Part shown: piece by piece, positions 36,679 through 44,972 of the stretch | Position numbering within the stretch: the first letter of the stretch is position 1 | Layout of the letters: every line of letters starts with the position of its first letter | Assembly (NCBI RefSeq): GCF_025460805.1 | Contig: NZ_JAMXFJ010000001.1 | Span: 215,859-279,858, forward strand | DNA from: Microvirga sesbaniae | Lineage (GTDB): Bacteria > Pseudomonadota > Alphaproteobacteria > Rhizobiales > Beijerinckiaceae | Length of the DNA: 64,000 bases | Direction: 5' to 3' | The notes under the pieces: model-generated | What the model was told of the DNA's origin: nothing | Seen by the model: the letters and a program-made list of their open reading frames with translations, nothing else | Database searches by the model: none | Program-made: the position numbers and the translations under genes

Positions 36679-36853
36679 CCTCGTCGTCCGACAACGCATA
36701 AAGCCGATCCGCCTCTAGCTTCAGAAGCTTAGCAGTTTCGCGCCGAGCCGCCCCAATCTGGCCCCATTGAGCCGGAGTTTGGGCGCGGTCGCCGCAGGCC
36801 GATCCGCATGCGCGAAAGGTCATTTCTGAATAAGAACAGAGGACACCAAGGAA

Positions 36854-37993
36854 ATGAGCTGGGACTTCAAGTTCGGCATCGAGGAAGAGTACTTCGTCAA
36901 CGATGCGCCGAGACGCGATATCGCCAAGGGGAAGATCAAGGAATTCTTTGCCGCCTGCCGGGACCAGATCTCGGGCGACATCCAGCCCGAGATGCTCGAG
37001 CCGCAGATCGAGATCGCGAGCAAGCCCGCGCTCGAGTTCTCCGACGCCCGGGCGCAGCTGGCCGCGCTGCGCTCGTCGGTCGGATCCGTCGCGCGCGATT
37101 TCGGCCTGTCGATCATGGCCTCGGGCACCCATCCGCTCGCCGTCTGGTCGCGGGTGCGTCCCACGGCCCAGCCGCGCTATGGCAAGGTCATGCACGACCT
37201 GCAGATGCTGGGCAGCCGGAATGTCCTGTGCGGCATGCATGTCCACGTGGAGGTGCCGGAGCTCGGCATGCGCGTCGACATCATGAACCGGATCCAGCCC
37301 TATCTGCCGCTCCTGCTCGCGCTGTCGACCTCCTCGCCGTTCTGGCAGGCGCAGCGCACGGGCCTGCTCGGCTACCGGCTGGCCGCCTATCGCGAGCTGC
37401 CGCGCACGGGCCTGCCGGACCTGTTCGAGAACGAGCAGGATTACCAGCGCTACATCGACACCCTCGTGGCGGCCCGCGCCATCGAGAATTCGAGCTATGT
37501 CTGGTGGGTGATCCGGCCGTCCCTGAGGCATCCGACCCTCGAGCTGCGCGTGGCCGACAGCTGCACCCGGCTCGACGACACCATCGCGATCGCGGCCCTC
37601 TACCGCTGCCTCGTCCGGCGCCTGAGCCTGGACACCGCGCTGAACGCCGGGCAGACGGGCGCCTCCCGGGCCATCAACGACGAGAACGGCTGGCGGGCCC
37701 AGCGCTACGGCATCCACGGCAGCTTCGTGGACGAGAAGACCCGCACGGCCAAGCCCGTGCGGGAGCTCCTCGACGAGACCCTCGACCTCGTGGCCGAGGA
37801 CGCCAAGGTGCTCGGCTGCCAGCGGGAGCTCGACCTCGCCCGCTGGATCGTGGCCCGCGGCACCAGCGCCGACCAGCAGCTGACGCTCTACACGGAGGCG
37901 GTCGGCCGTGGCCTGTCGAACCGGGACGCGCTCGCCGGGGTGGTCGACTGGCTCAGCGCCGAGACGACGGGAGAAACGGCGCTCCGGCATTAG
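36854..37993 (+). CDS. Carboxylate-amine ligase, YbdK / glutamate-cysteine ligase type 2
   Basis: This ATP-dependent ligase is a glutamate-cysteine-ligase-like enzyme whose physiological amine is not known for the family; E. coli YbdK shows weak gamma-glutamylcysteine activity. FKFGIEEEYFVND has the Glu-rich metal site at residues 8 to 12. GMHVHVEVPELGMRVDIMNR is the second site, and RPSLRHPTLELRVADSC is the third. The length is 379 residues, usual for this family. No membrane segment is visible. It precedes the unrelated-type gshA gene by about 170 bases on the same strand, so both may act on glutamate and amines. Alternatives are an unusual N-gamma-glutamyl ligase. Confidence 0.88.
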   Translation: MSWDFKFGIEEEYFVNDAPRRDIAKGKIKEFFAACRDQISGDIQPEMLEPQIEIASKPALEFSDARAQLAALRSSVGSVARDFGLSIMASGTHPLAVWSRVRPTAQPRYGKVMHDLQMLGSRNVLCGMHVHVEVPELGMRVDIMNRIQPYLPLLLALSTSSPFWQAQRTGLLGYRLAAYRELPRTGLPDLFENEQDYQRYIDTLVAARAIENSSYVWWVIRPSLRHPTLELRVADSCTRLDDTIAIAALYRCLVRRLSLDTALNAGQTGASRAINDENGWRAQRYGIHGSFVDEKTRTAKPVRELLDETLDLVAEDAKVLGCQRELDLARWIVARGTSADQQLTLYTEAVGRGLSNRDALAGVVDWLSAETTGETALRH

Positions 37994-38166
37994 GGCCGTG
38001 CGGATCCCGGCGTGGCATCCGCGCTTCACGTCCGATGCCGCGACGAGGGCGGGCCGCCCTCGTCGCTTTCTGCCGTCCCCCCTCATTGCGCCTTGGCCTT
38101 AAGCCCCTTATTGAGTCCCGACCCTGAGTCGGCGCGCCTTGAACGCGCTTTTTGATGAGGTGATGC

Positions 38167-39537
38167 ATGGCGCGGGACGTATCCGATACGACCCCCATTG
38201 GTGCGCGGTCGGAGCTCGTGGAATGGATCGCCTCCGGCGAGAAGCCGCGCGAGGCCTGGCGGCTCGGCACCGAACACGAGAAGATTCCCTTCTACACGGC
38301 CGATGCCTCGCCGGTTCCCTATGACGGGGACCGGGGCATCCGCGCGCTCCTGGACGGGTTGCAGGCGCGCACCGGCTGGGAACCGATCATGGAGGACGGC
38401 CGTCCCATCGGCCTAGCCGACGAGACCGGCGGCGGCGCCATCTCTCTCGAACCGGGCGGACAGTTCGAGCTGTCGGGAGCCCCGCTCGCGACGCTGCACG
38501 ACACGGCCCGCGAGACGGCGCAGCATCTCGCCGACGCGAAGGCAGTGGGCGAGGGGCTCGGGCTCGGCTTCCTGACCCTCGGGATGAGCCCGCTCTGGAC
38601 CCGGGCCCAGACCCCCGTGATGCCGAAGGCGCGCTACCGCATCATGACCGACTACATGCCGAAGGTCGGCTCCCTCGGCCTCGACATGATGTACCGCACG
38701 TCCACCGTGCAGGTGAACATGGACTACGCGTCCGAGGCCGACATGGTGAAGAAGCTGCGCGTCTCGCTGGCGCTCCAGCCCGTCGCGGCCGCGATCTTCG
38801 CCAACTCGCCCTTCACCGAAGGCAGGCCCAACGGCTACCTGTCCATGCGCTCCGCCATCTGGCTCGACACCGACCGCGACCGGACCGGCATGATGGCCTT
38901 CGCGTTCGAGGACGGCTTCGGCTACGAGCGCTATGTGGACTGGGTGCTCGACGTGCCGATGTACTTCGTCAAACGCGGCGAGACCTATCACGACGTGGCG
39001 GGCTCCTCCTTCCGGGACCTCTTCGCGGGCCGGCATCCCCAGTTGCCGGGCGAATACGCGACGCACTCGGACTGGGCCAACCACGTGTCGACCGTGTTTC
39101 CCGAGGTGCGCCTCAAGCGCTATCTCGAGATGCGCGGCGCCGACGTGGGCAACCTCGAGCACATCGTGGCCCTCTCGGCCTTCTGGACCGGGCTCCTCTA
39201 CGACGAGGCCGCCCTCGACGGGGCCTGGGACCTGGTGAAGGCCTGGACCGCCCAGGAGCGCGAGCAGCTGCGCGCCGACGTGCCCAGGCAGGCCCTCAAG
39301 GCCCGCATCGCCGGCCGGTCCGTGCAGGACGTCGCCCGCGACGCCCTGGCGCTCGCCCGCGCCGGCCTCCGGCGCCGCGGCCACCGGGACGATGACGGCC
39401 GCGACGAGACCCGCCATCTCGCCTACGCGGAAGAGATCGCCGCCTCCGGCCGCACCCAGGCGGAGCGCCTGCTGGAGCTTTACCATGGCGCATGGAACGG
39501 CTCCGTGCTGCCGGCCTTCCGGGAATGCGTGTTCTAG
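38167..39537 (+). CDS. gshA: Glutamate--cysteine ligase (plant/proteobacterial type)
   Basis: This enzyme makes gamma-glutamylcysteine, the committed step of glutathione synthesis. RLGTEHEKIPFY carries the acidic metal-binding start, GAISLEPGGQFELSGAP the substrate-binding Glu, and MMYRTSTVQVNMDYASEADM the conserved core. SMRSAIWLDTDRDRTGM and PMYFVKRG are further family blocks. Its length is 456 residues, as in plant and alphaproteobacterial GshA. Two conserved Cys in plant enzymes are not present at the recalled positions, so redox control by disulfide is unlikely. A glutathione synthetase gene is not in the window. Its TAG stop is the left edge of a TAGAGC repeat. Confidence 0.95.
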   Translation: MARDVSDTTPIGARSELVEWIASGEKPREAWRLGTEHEKIPFYTADASPVPYDGDRGIRALLDGLQARTGWEPIMEDGRPIGLADETGGGAISLEPGGQFELSGAPLATLHDTARETAQHLADAKAVGEGLGLGFLTLGMSPLWTRAQTPVMPKARYRIMTDYMPKVGSLGLDMMYRTSTVQVNMDYASEADMVKKLRVSLALQPVAAAIFANSPFTEGRPNGYLSMRSAIWLDTDRDRTGMMAFAFEDGFGYERYVDWVLDVPMYFVKRGETYHDVAGSSFRDLFAGRHPQLPGEYATHSDWANHVSTVFPEVRLKRYLEMRGADVGNLEHIVALSAFWTGLLYDEAALDGAWDLVKAWTAQEREQLRADVPRQALKARIAGRSVQDVARDALALARAGLRRRGHRDDDGRDETRHLAYAEEIAASGRTQAERLLELYHGAWNGSVLPAFRECVF

Positions 39538-39633
39538 AGCCTTTTTCGGCGAAGTGGGTCCGGTTCGCCGTCAAAAATGCGGCACAGCAAGGAAGAGAAG
39601 AGAGGTGATTCCACGCCAGTGGAAACAGCTCTA
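39535..39633. repeat. TAGAGCCTTTTTC repeat after gshA
   Basis: This is the second copy of the element at 22943. GGCGA/TCGCC replaces GGTGA/TCACC, a compensatory change that supports a real RNA or DNA hairpin. GATTCCAC / GTGGAAAC is kept. Its first TAG is the gshA stop. The gap 39538-40182 is filled by this and the following repeats, and no gene is seen. Confidence 0.78.
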
Positions 39634-39685
39634 AAGCATCGGACCCAAAAGTGGACTTGCACTTTTGGGATCCATCCGATGCTTT
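39633..39685. repeat. AAAGCATCGGA palindromic repeat
   Basis: The outer stem AAAGCATCGGA / TCCGATGCTTT and the inner stem CCCAAAAGTG / CACTTTTGGG are both near-perfect. The element joins directly onto the end of the preceding repeat. Confidence 0.85.
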
Positions 39686-39696
39686 CTTCTTGGATG

Positions 39697-39747
39697 AGAG
39701 CATCGGTCAGAACGGAAAACCGGATCCACTTTTCCGTCCGATGCTCT
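39697..39747. repeat. AGAGCATCGG palindromic repeat
   Basis: The outer stem AGAGCATCGG / CCGATGCTCT is kept. The inner stem has changed to ACGGAAAA / TTTTCCGT, again with pairing retained. Confidence 0.8.
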
Positions 39748-39780
39748 AGAAGCAGAGAACCCTGCCCGACGCCCCCGCAC

Positions 39781-39869
39781 ATCATGGCCCGGCCTGTCCC
39801 GGCCATCCTGACGCGGAAAGGCACGGCGCTCCCCATGATCGAGATCACCGGGACAGGCCCGGTGATGAC
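39781..39869 (+). repeat. Cloverleaf composite repeat, short form
   Basis: It begins ATCATGGCCCGG and ends GGCCCGGTGATGAC. The middle pair is degenerate (CCTGA/GATCGAGAT). Confidence 0.75.
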
Positions 39870-39932
39870 GGGGAGACGGTGGCGCCTTCCCGTTGCAGCC
39901 GACACCCTCCCACCGTGGCCGAAACCTCCCAC

Positions 39933-40016
39933 GTCATGGCCGGCCTTGTGCCGGCCATCACGATACGGAAAGGCGTCTTGCCTCACAGGAGCGAGATCAC
40001 CGGGTTAAGCCTGGCA
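39933..40016 (+). repeat. Cloverleaf composite repeat, decaying copy
   Basis: The first arm GTCATGGCCGG-CCTTG-TGCCGGCCAT is intact. The second arm has decayed to GATCACCGGGTTAAGCCTGG. Confidence 0.65.
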
Positions 40017-40044
40017 TCGGCTTGAGGCTGTCAGGACCAACGAT

Positions 40045-40107
40045 GCCGATCCGGTGAGGCGCCGCACCTCGAACAATCGGAATCACCCGCCCAGGGCCGG
40101 TGATGAC
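40045..40107 (+). repeat. Composite repeat, right half only
   Basis: The spacer CCGATCCGGTGAGGCGCCGC and the arm ending GGCCGGTGATGAC are present. The first arm is missing. Confidence 0.65.
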
Positions 40108-40152
40108 GTGCAGGGTGGGATGGTCCGACAACGACGGGCCGGATCCGATCCG

Positions 40153-40194
40153 GCTCAGGCGGCCTTGCTCAGGCGGCCCTGCTCAGGCGGCCTT
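40153..40194. repeat. Three tandem 14-bp units at the diguanylate cyclase stop
   Basis: GCTCAGGCGGCCTT occurs three times with one T/C difference. The units overlap the 3' end of the cyclase gene. Each unit carries an in-frame or near-frame TGA on the minus strand, so copy number change would alter only the last residues. Confidence 0.75.
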
Positions 40195-41676
40195 GGCGGT
40201 CGCGACGCGGTTGCGGCCGTCCTGCTTGGCCTTGTAGAGCGCATCGTCCGCCAGCGCGATCAGGTCCGCCGGACCGATGCGAGACCGGTCCAGGCTCGGA
40301 ATCCGGGTCGCGCTCCCGATGCTGACCGTGAGGATTCGGGACGGGAAGCTCGCCTCGTGGCGCATGCGAAGCGCCTCGACCTTGGCCCGGATGTCCTCGG
40401 CCACGAGGGCCGCGCCGACTTCGTCGAGATCCGGCAGGAGCACCACGAGCTCCTCGCCGCCGTAGCGGGCCGCCAGGTCGCCCGGCCTGCGGGCCGCGCT
40501 GGCCACCGCCTTCGCGAGGGTGCGCAGGCATTCGTCGCCAGCCGGGTGGCCGTAGATGTCGTTGTAGGCCTTGAACTGGTCCACGTCGATGAGCAGCAGG
40601 GAGACCGGCGACTTCTCCCGAGACGCGCGGAGCCACTCCGTCTCGAGCTGTTTGTCGAACATGCGCCGGTTGGCCAGCCCCGTCAGGCCGTCGGTGACGG
40701 CGAGCACGGAGAGTTCGGCCTCCGTCTCCTCGCGCCGGCGCAGCTCCGCCGCCAAGGCCCAGCCGAGCGTGGCCAGCGTGGCGACGAGCAGGCCGATGAC
40801 GACGGTGCGGAAGACGAATTCCCGGTTCCAGTCCGCCAGGGCCTCGTCCCGGCCCACGGACGCGAGGACGCCGATGGGGAAGATGTGATTGCGGTGGTAG
40901 CCGCCCATCCGGGCCACGTTATCGAACGGCGAGACGTAGTCGTAGGCGCCGGAACCTCGCTTCTCCTTGAAGAGAGGATCGTTCGAGATGCTCGATCCGA
41001 TGGCGCGCTCGATGTAGGGATAGCGCGACAGGATCGTCCCGTCCTTGTGGATGAGCGTGATGCTCCCCTGCGTCCCGACATCGAACCGGCCGAAGAAATT
41101 GGCGAAGTAGCGCGGGGGAATGCTGGCCTGAACGACCCCGCCGAAGCTGCCGTCCGGCTTGTCGATGCGGCGCGACAGGGTCAGCACCCAGTCGCCCCCG
41201 AGCGGGTCGCGGATCAGGGGCCCCAGGAACCAGTCGCTGCTGGTGGATTCCCTATGGTGCCGGAAGAACGTCTGCGCTTCCACGCTCGCCTTGCCCCGGT
41301 GCCCGGGCAGGGAGCTGGTCAGGAGGAAGCCGTCGTCCCCATAGACCGACAGGGCCTTGATGCGCTGCAGGGACTGCACCCGCTCGACCAGGAAAGTATC
41401 CAGCTTCTTGACCGCGTTGGGCAGCACGCCGCCCATCTCGACCCGGTCCACCACGTCCACCAGCAGGGCGTCCGCGACCTCGAAGGTGTCCTCGGCATGC
41501 TGGACGAGCGATTTGGCGAGGTTCACCGTCTCGGCGCTGATCCGGGCGGTTTCCTGCTCCCGCTCGCTCCAGTCGCGCCAGCCCTCCAGGCCTACGATCA
41601 CGAGGCAGACCACGGCCACGAAGGCCTTGAGCCCTCGCGCCGCCGATTTCGGCCTGATGTGAGCGAATGCAGTCAT
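40183..41676 (-). CDS. Membrane-bound diguanylate cyclase with extracytoplasmic sensor
   Basis: This 497-residue signalling enzyme makes c-di-GMP. A first membrane segment lies at about residues 17 to 33 (AFVAVVCLVIVGLEG). A periplasmic Cache-like sensor spans about 40 to 285 (SVYGDDGFLLTSSLPG, LTLSRRIDKPDGSFGGVVQASIP). A second membrane segment follows near 288-310. The GGDEF domain runs about 330 to 490, with RYGGEELVVLLP as the active GGEEL site and LIDVDQFKAYND as the metal-binding block. I could not identify an RxxD inhibitory site with confidence. The ligand of the sensor is unknown. The only other c-di-GMP gene seen is the PilZ protein at 16606-17010. Confidence 0.92.
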   Translation of the reverse strand: MTAFAHIRPKSAARGLKAFVAVVCLVIVGLEGWRDWSEREQETARISAETVNLAKSLVQHAEDTFEVADALLVDVVDRVEMGGVLPNAVKKLDTFLVERVQSLQRIKALSVYGDDGFLLTSSLPGHRGKASVEAQTFFRHHRESTSSDWFLGPLIRDPLGGDWVLTLSRRIDKPDGSFGGVVQASIPPRYFANFFGRFDVGTQGSITLIHKDGTILSRYPYIERAIGSSISNDPLFKEKRGSGAYDYVSPFDNVARMGGYHRNHIFPIGVLASVGRDEALADWNREFVFRTVVIGLLVATLATLGWALAAELRRREETEAELSVLAVTDGLTGLANRRMFDKQLETEWLRASREKSPVSLLLIDVDQFKAYNDIYGHPAGDECLRTLAKAVASAARRPGDLAARYGGEELVVLLPDLDEVGAALVAEDIRAKVEALRMRHEASFPSRILTVSIGSATRIPSLDRSRIGPADLIALADDALYKAKQDGRNRVATAKAA

Positions 41677-41701
41677 GATCCCCCAACCATAAATGCCGGG
41701 G

Positions 41702-42019
41702 CTAGCCTGAGGCTAACTTGAGGCCGAGGATCCCGGCCACGATCAAGCCGATGCAGGCCAGGCGCATCACGGTGGCGGGCTCGCCGAAGAGCACGATGCC
41801 GAGAATGGCCGTTCCAACCGTGCCGATCCCGGTCCAGACCGCATAGCCGGTCCCGACCGGGAGGGTTTTCAGCGCGATGCCGAGCAGCACCACGCTGATG
41901 ATCATGCTCACGGCCGTGAGAACGGACGGGACCAGGCGGGTGAAGCCGTCCGTGTATTTGAGGCCGATCGCCCAGCCGATCTCGAACAAACCGGCAAGAC
42001 CGAGCCAAGTCCATGCCAT
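41702..42019 (-). CDS. sugE: Guanidinium exporter (SugE/Gdx-type SMR protein)
   Basis: This small multidrug resistance family transporter has 105 residues and four membrane helices. The essential Glu is Glu13 in [17 protein letters not shown], and [24 protein letters not shown] is the SugE-type signature of loop and helix 3. SugE-type members are known to export guanidinium in exchange for protons. The start at 42019 is preceded by GGAGG seven bases upstream. The upstream leader folds as a guanidine-II riboswitch (separate entry), which strongly supports the guanidinium function. It is a single-gene unit. Confidence 0.93.
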   Translation of the reverse strand: MAWTWLGLAGLFEIGWAIGLKYTDGFTRLVPSVLTAVSMIISVVLLGIALKTLPVGTGYAVWTGIGTVGTAILGIVLFGEPATVMRLACIGLIVAGILGLKLASG

Positions 42020-42026
42020 GACAGGA

Positions 42027-42085
42027 CCTCCGTCATTGGCAGGGCCGTCCCCACCGGGGTCATGAAGGTGTGAGGTCGTCCTCAC
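42027..42085 (-). promoter_or_regulatory. Guanidine-II (mini-ykkC) riboswitch in the sugE leader
   Basis: On the minus strand two hairpins have four-base ACGR loops. Hairpin 1 (42070-42085) is GTGAGG-ACGA-CCTCAC. Hairpin 2 (42038-42055) is GGTGGGG-ACGG-CCCTGCC, fully paired with two G-U wobbles. A 14-base linker separates them, and the sugE ribosome site GGAGG lies directly after hairpin 2. This is the known architecture of the mini-ykkC class, which turns on guanidine efflux when guanidine binds. Translational control is inferred from the position of the ribosome site. Confidence 0.85.
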
Positions 42086-42157
42086 CCCTCCGAATATAGA
42101 GGGTCGGGAAAACCTTCTCAATATGATCCGGGCGCGGCCGAAGGTCTGTCTGCCGGC

Positions 42158-42457
42158 TTAGTTACCGGGCTCTTCCGCGGGCTGACCGGAGCGGCCGAGG
42201 GACGCCAGGGGGTTGAAGGGGGCATAGATCTGGTGCTTCCACGAATCGCCGCAATTGATGCAGATCGACCGGATCATGTGGTCGCTCTCCTCGAGCCGCC
42301 TGAGCAGCCTCGCCTGGCGCTCCGTCGCTTCGTTGGCCTCGGCTTCATAGCCGGAGGGCCGGACGGTCAGCTGCAGGGCCTTGCCGTCCGGCGCCTCCTG
42401 GGCGAAGGCGGGGCCGGCCAGGAGAAGGAGGCTGACGGTCAGGGCGAGGCGGGTCAT
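42158..42457 (-). CDS. Exported small protein with a CxxC motif
   Basis: No family is recognised. A signal peptide (MTRLALTVSLLLLAGPAFA, residues 1 to 19) precedes a mature region of 80 residues. It is helical and Glu/Arg-rich (EANEATERQARLLRRLEESDHMIRS). It contains a Cys pair in SICINCGDSW, which is CxxC and could bind a metal or form a disulfide, and a C-terminal NPLASLGRSG segment. It lies between the sugE leader and ilvD, on the same strand as both, with about 140 bases on the ilvD side. A periplasmic location is expected. Confidence 0.72.
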   Translation of the reverse strand: MTRLALTVSLLLLAGPAFAQEAPDGKALQLTVRPSGYEAEANEATERQARLLRRLEESDHMIRSICINCGDSWKHQIYAPFNPLASLGRSGQPAEEPGN

Positions 42458-42600
42458 TCAGGATCCTGCGGCTGATTTGGGTCTCTCCCCACAGGACTCC
42501 AGGAGACAGTGTTTCGTCAAGGCTTCAGGCCCCGGCTGAGACCTTTGGCAGCGCCGGATCCGCCCGGCGCCGCGTTCGCTCGGACTGCGGCCGGTTCGCG

Positions 42601-44430
42601 TCAGATCTGCCGGACCGCGCCCTTGGCCGCGCTGGTGGCGAGCATCGCGTAGGCCTTGAGGGCCGCCGAGACCTTGCGCTTGCGCGGGGCGGCCGGCTGC
42701 CAGCCCTTCGCCTGCTGGGCGGCGCGGCGGCGCTCCAGCTCGGCCTCGTCGACGGCCAGCTGGATGCGGCGGTTCGGGATGTCGATCTCGATCCGGTCGC
42801 CGTCCTGCACGAGCCCGATGGTGCCGCCCTCGGCGGCTTCCGGCGAGACGTGGCCGATGGACAGGCCCGAGGTGCCGCCGGAGAAGCGCCCGTCGGTGAT
42901 GAGCGCGCAGGCCTTGCCCAGGCCCTTCGACTTCAGGTAGCTCGTCGGATAGAGCATCTCCTGCATGCCGGGGCCGCCGCGCGGGCCCTCGTAGCGGATC
43001 ACCACCACGTCCCCGGCCTTCACCTTGCCGTTGAGGATGCCGCTCACCGCGTCGTCCTGGCTCTCGAACACGATGGCGGGCCCCGAGAACACCAGGATGC
43101 TCTCGTCGACGCCGGCGGTCTTCACGATGCAGCCGTCGAGGGCGAGGTTCCCGGACAGAACCGCGAGGCCGCCGTCCTTCGAGAAGGCGTGGTCCTTGTC
43201 GCGGATCGTGCCGGCGGCCCGGTCCATGTCGACGCTGTCGTAGCGGCTCTCCTGGCTGAAGGCGACCTGGGTGGGCACGCCGCCGGGGGCGGCGCTGAAG
43301 AACTCGTGCACGGCGTGGCTGTTGGTGCGGCGAACGTCCCAGCGGTCGAGGGCGGTCTTCAGGGATTCGGAATGGACCGTCGGCACGGAGGTGTCGAGCA
43401 GGCCGGCGCGGTCGAGCTCGCCCAGGATGCCCATGATGCCGCCGGCCCGGTGCACGTCCTCCATGTGGACGTTGGCGACCGCGGGGGCGACCTTGCAGAG
43501 CACCGGCACCCGGCGCGACAGGCGGTCGATGTCCGCCATGGTGAAGTCGACCTCGGCCTCGTGGGCGGCGGCCAGGAGGTGCAGCACCGTGTTGCTCGAC
43601 CCGCCCATGGCGATGTCGAGGGTCATGGCGTTCTCGAAGGCCGCGAAGGAGGCGATCGCCCGCGGCAGCACGCTGGCGTCGTCCTGCTCGTAATGGCGGC
43701 GGGCGAGGTCGACGATCAGGTGGCCGGCCTCCACGAAGAGGCGGCGCCGGTCGGCATGGGTGGCGAGCGTCGAGCCGTTGCCGGGCAGCGACAGGCCGAG
43801 TGCCTCCGTGAGGCAGTTCATGGAATTGGCCGTGAACATGCCCGAGCACGAGCCGCAGGTGGGGCAGGCCGAGCGCTCGATGACCTTGATGTCTTCTTCC
43901 GCCACCCGGTCGTCGGCCGCCGCCACCATGGCGTCCACCAGGTCGAGCTTCCTGGTCACGCCGTTGAGCACGACCTTGCCGGCCTCCATCGGGCCGCCGG
44001 AGACGAACACCACCGGGATGTTGAGCCGCAGGGCCGCCATCAGCATGCCGGGCGTGATCTTGTCGCAATTGGAGATGCACACCATGGCGTCGGCGCAATG
44101 GGCGTTGACCATGTATTCCACCGAATCGGCGATCAGCTCCCGCGAGGGCAGGGAATAGAGCATGCCGTCGTGGCCCATGGCGATGCCGTCGTCGACCGCG
44201 ATGGTGTTGAACTCCTTGGCGACGCCGCCCGCCTTCTCGATCTCCCGCGCCACGAGCTGGCCGAGGTCCTTGAGGTGGACGTGGCCCGGCACGAACTGGG
44301 TGAAGGAGTTCACCACGGCGATGATCGGCTTGCCGAAGTCGGAATCCTTCATGCCCGTGGCCCGCCAGAGGCCGCGGGCTCCCGCCATGTTGCGGCCATG
44401 TGTGGTGGTGCGAGAACGATAGGCTGGCAT
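42601..44430 (-). CDS. ilvD: Dihydroxy-acid dehydratase
   Basis: This enzyme converts 2,3-dihydroxy-isovalerate and related diols to 2-oxo acids in branched-chain amino-acid synthesis. The Fe-S cysteine ligands appear in [12 protein letters not shown] and in [15 protein letters not shown]. The Lys/Asp-rich [22 protein letters not shown] and [25 protein letters not shown] blocks complete the ligand shell. The length of 609 residues is usual for the E. coli-type enzyme. AGAGG lies five bases before the ATG. It has about 305 bases of leader (44431-44735) with a dyad and a composite repeat, and no recognisable leader peptide. Confidence 0.96.
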   Translation of the reverse strand: MPAYRSRTTTHGRNMAGARGLWRATGMKDSDFGKPIIAVVNSFTQFVPGHVHLKDLGQLVAREIEKAGGVAKEFNTIAVDDGIAMGHDGMLYSLPSRELIADSVEYMVNAHCADAMVCISNCDKITPGMLMAALRLNIPVVFVSGGPMEAGKVVLNGVTRKLDLVDAMVAAADDRVAEEDIKVIERSACPTCGSCSGMFTANSMNCLTEALGLSLPGNGSTLATHADRRRLFVEAGHLIVDLARRHYEQDDASVLPRAIASFAAFENAMTLDIAMGGSSNTVLHLLAAAHEAEVDFTMADIDRLSRRVPVLCKVAPAVANVHMEDVHRAGGIMGILGELDRAGLLDTSVPTVHSESLKTALDRWDVRRTNSHAVHEFFSAAPGGVPTQVAFSQESRYDSVDMDRAAGTIRDKDHAFSKDGGLAVLSGNLALDGCIVKTAGVDESILVFSGPAIVFESQDDAVSGILNGKVKAGDVVVIRYEGPRGGPGMQEMLYPTSYLKSKGLGKACALITDGRFSGGTSGLSIGHVSPEAAEGGTIGLVQDGDRIEIDIPNRRIQLAVDEAELERRRAAQQAKGWQPAAPRKRKVSAALKAYAMLATSAAKGAVRQI

Positions 44431-44481
44431 GGTTTCCTCTCAAAAACTTGCTGCTTTGTTCGACTGAAATTGCGAAACTTG

Positions 44482-44503
44482 CAAGGAAAATTGCCATTCC
44501 TTG
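44482..44503. promoter_or_regulatory. Dyad CAAGGAA-N8-TTCCTTG in the ilvD leader
   Basis: A perfect 7-bp inverted repeat lies 52 to 73 bases before the ilvD start. TTGC steps recur around it. It could be an operator or a leader hairpin. No regulator is assigned. Confidence 0.35.
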
Positions 44504-44555
44504 TGGTCGCGCCTGCTTTGCCGCAATGGAATTGCCGAGGCTTGGCGGGCCGCAC

Positions 44556-44644
44556 GTCATGGCCGGGCCTGTCCCGGCCATCCCGATCCGGTGAGGCGCG
44601 GCGCTTGTCATGCTCGGGATCACCGGCACAGGGCCGGTGATGAC
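44556..44644 (+). repeat. Cloverleaf composite repeat, short form, complete
   Basis: GTCATGGCCGG...CCGGCCATCCCGAT and TCGGGATCACCGG...CCGGTGATGAC flank a spacer containing GAGGCGCGGCGC. It lies in the divergent gap between ilvD and the small protein at 44736. Confidence 0.88.
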
Positions 44645-44735
44645 ATGAGGGGCCCGCACCGATCCCAGGCTGCAACGCCTTGAGCCCGAAGAACGTTGTC
44701 CTGCTCAAAGCCCCCGAACGAGGCAGGACCGAGCC

Positions 44736-44972
44736 ATGCTGAGCAAAGCCGAACTGGATGCCCCGGCCCATCTGCAATACGAGCCGATCGGCACGGCCGG
44801 CCAGGGTCATCCGAGCGACGTAAGGGAATTCGCCACCCTGCGCGAGGCAATCCACTGGGCCATGAACAACGAGCCGCCGGCCGGCATGGAGGCGGTGATC
44901 CGCGCGGCCTCCGGGGCGGTGCTCGGGCCGCGGCACCTGGAGGAGATCTGGTCGAGCCTCCAGGGCCCTTAA
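44736..44972 (+). CDS. Small hypothetical protein
   Basis: This 78-residue acidic soluble protein has no recognised family. VREFATLREAIHWAMNNEPPAGMEAVIRAASG looks like a helix-strand-helix. GPRHLEEIWSSLQ is a second helix. The coding quality (third-position GC) matches the neighbours, so I believe it is real. Its stop overlaps the end of the convergent YqaA-type gene by four bases. Function unknown. Confidence 0.65.
   Translation: MLSKAELDAPAHLQYEPIGTAGQGHPSDVREFATLREAIHWAMNNEPPAGMEAVIRAASGAVLGPRHLEEIWSSLQGP

Noticed and set aside
39780-40110. Transposon or insertion sequence
   Set aside because: The repeats are short palindromic elements with no transposase frame and no long terminal inverted repeats.
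42458-44659. A 733-codon frame on the same strand as ilvD but in another register
   Set aside because: It lacks any family motif and is Arg/Gly/Pro-rich, as expected of an out-of-frame reading of ilvD.
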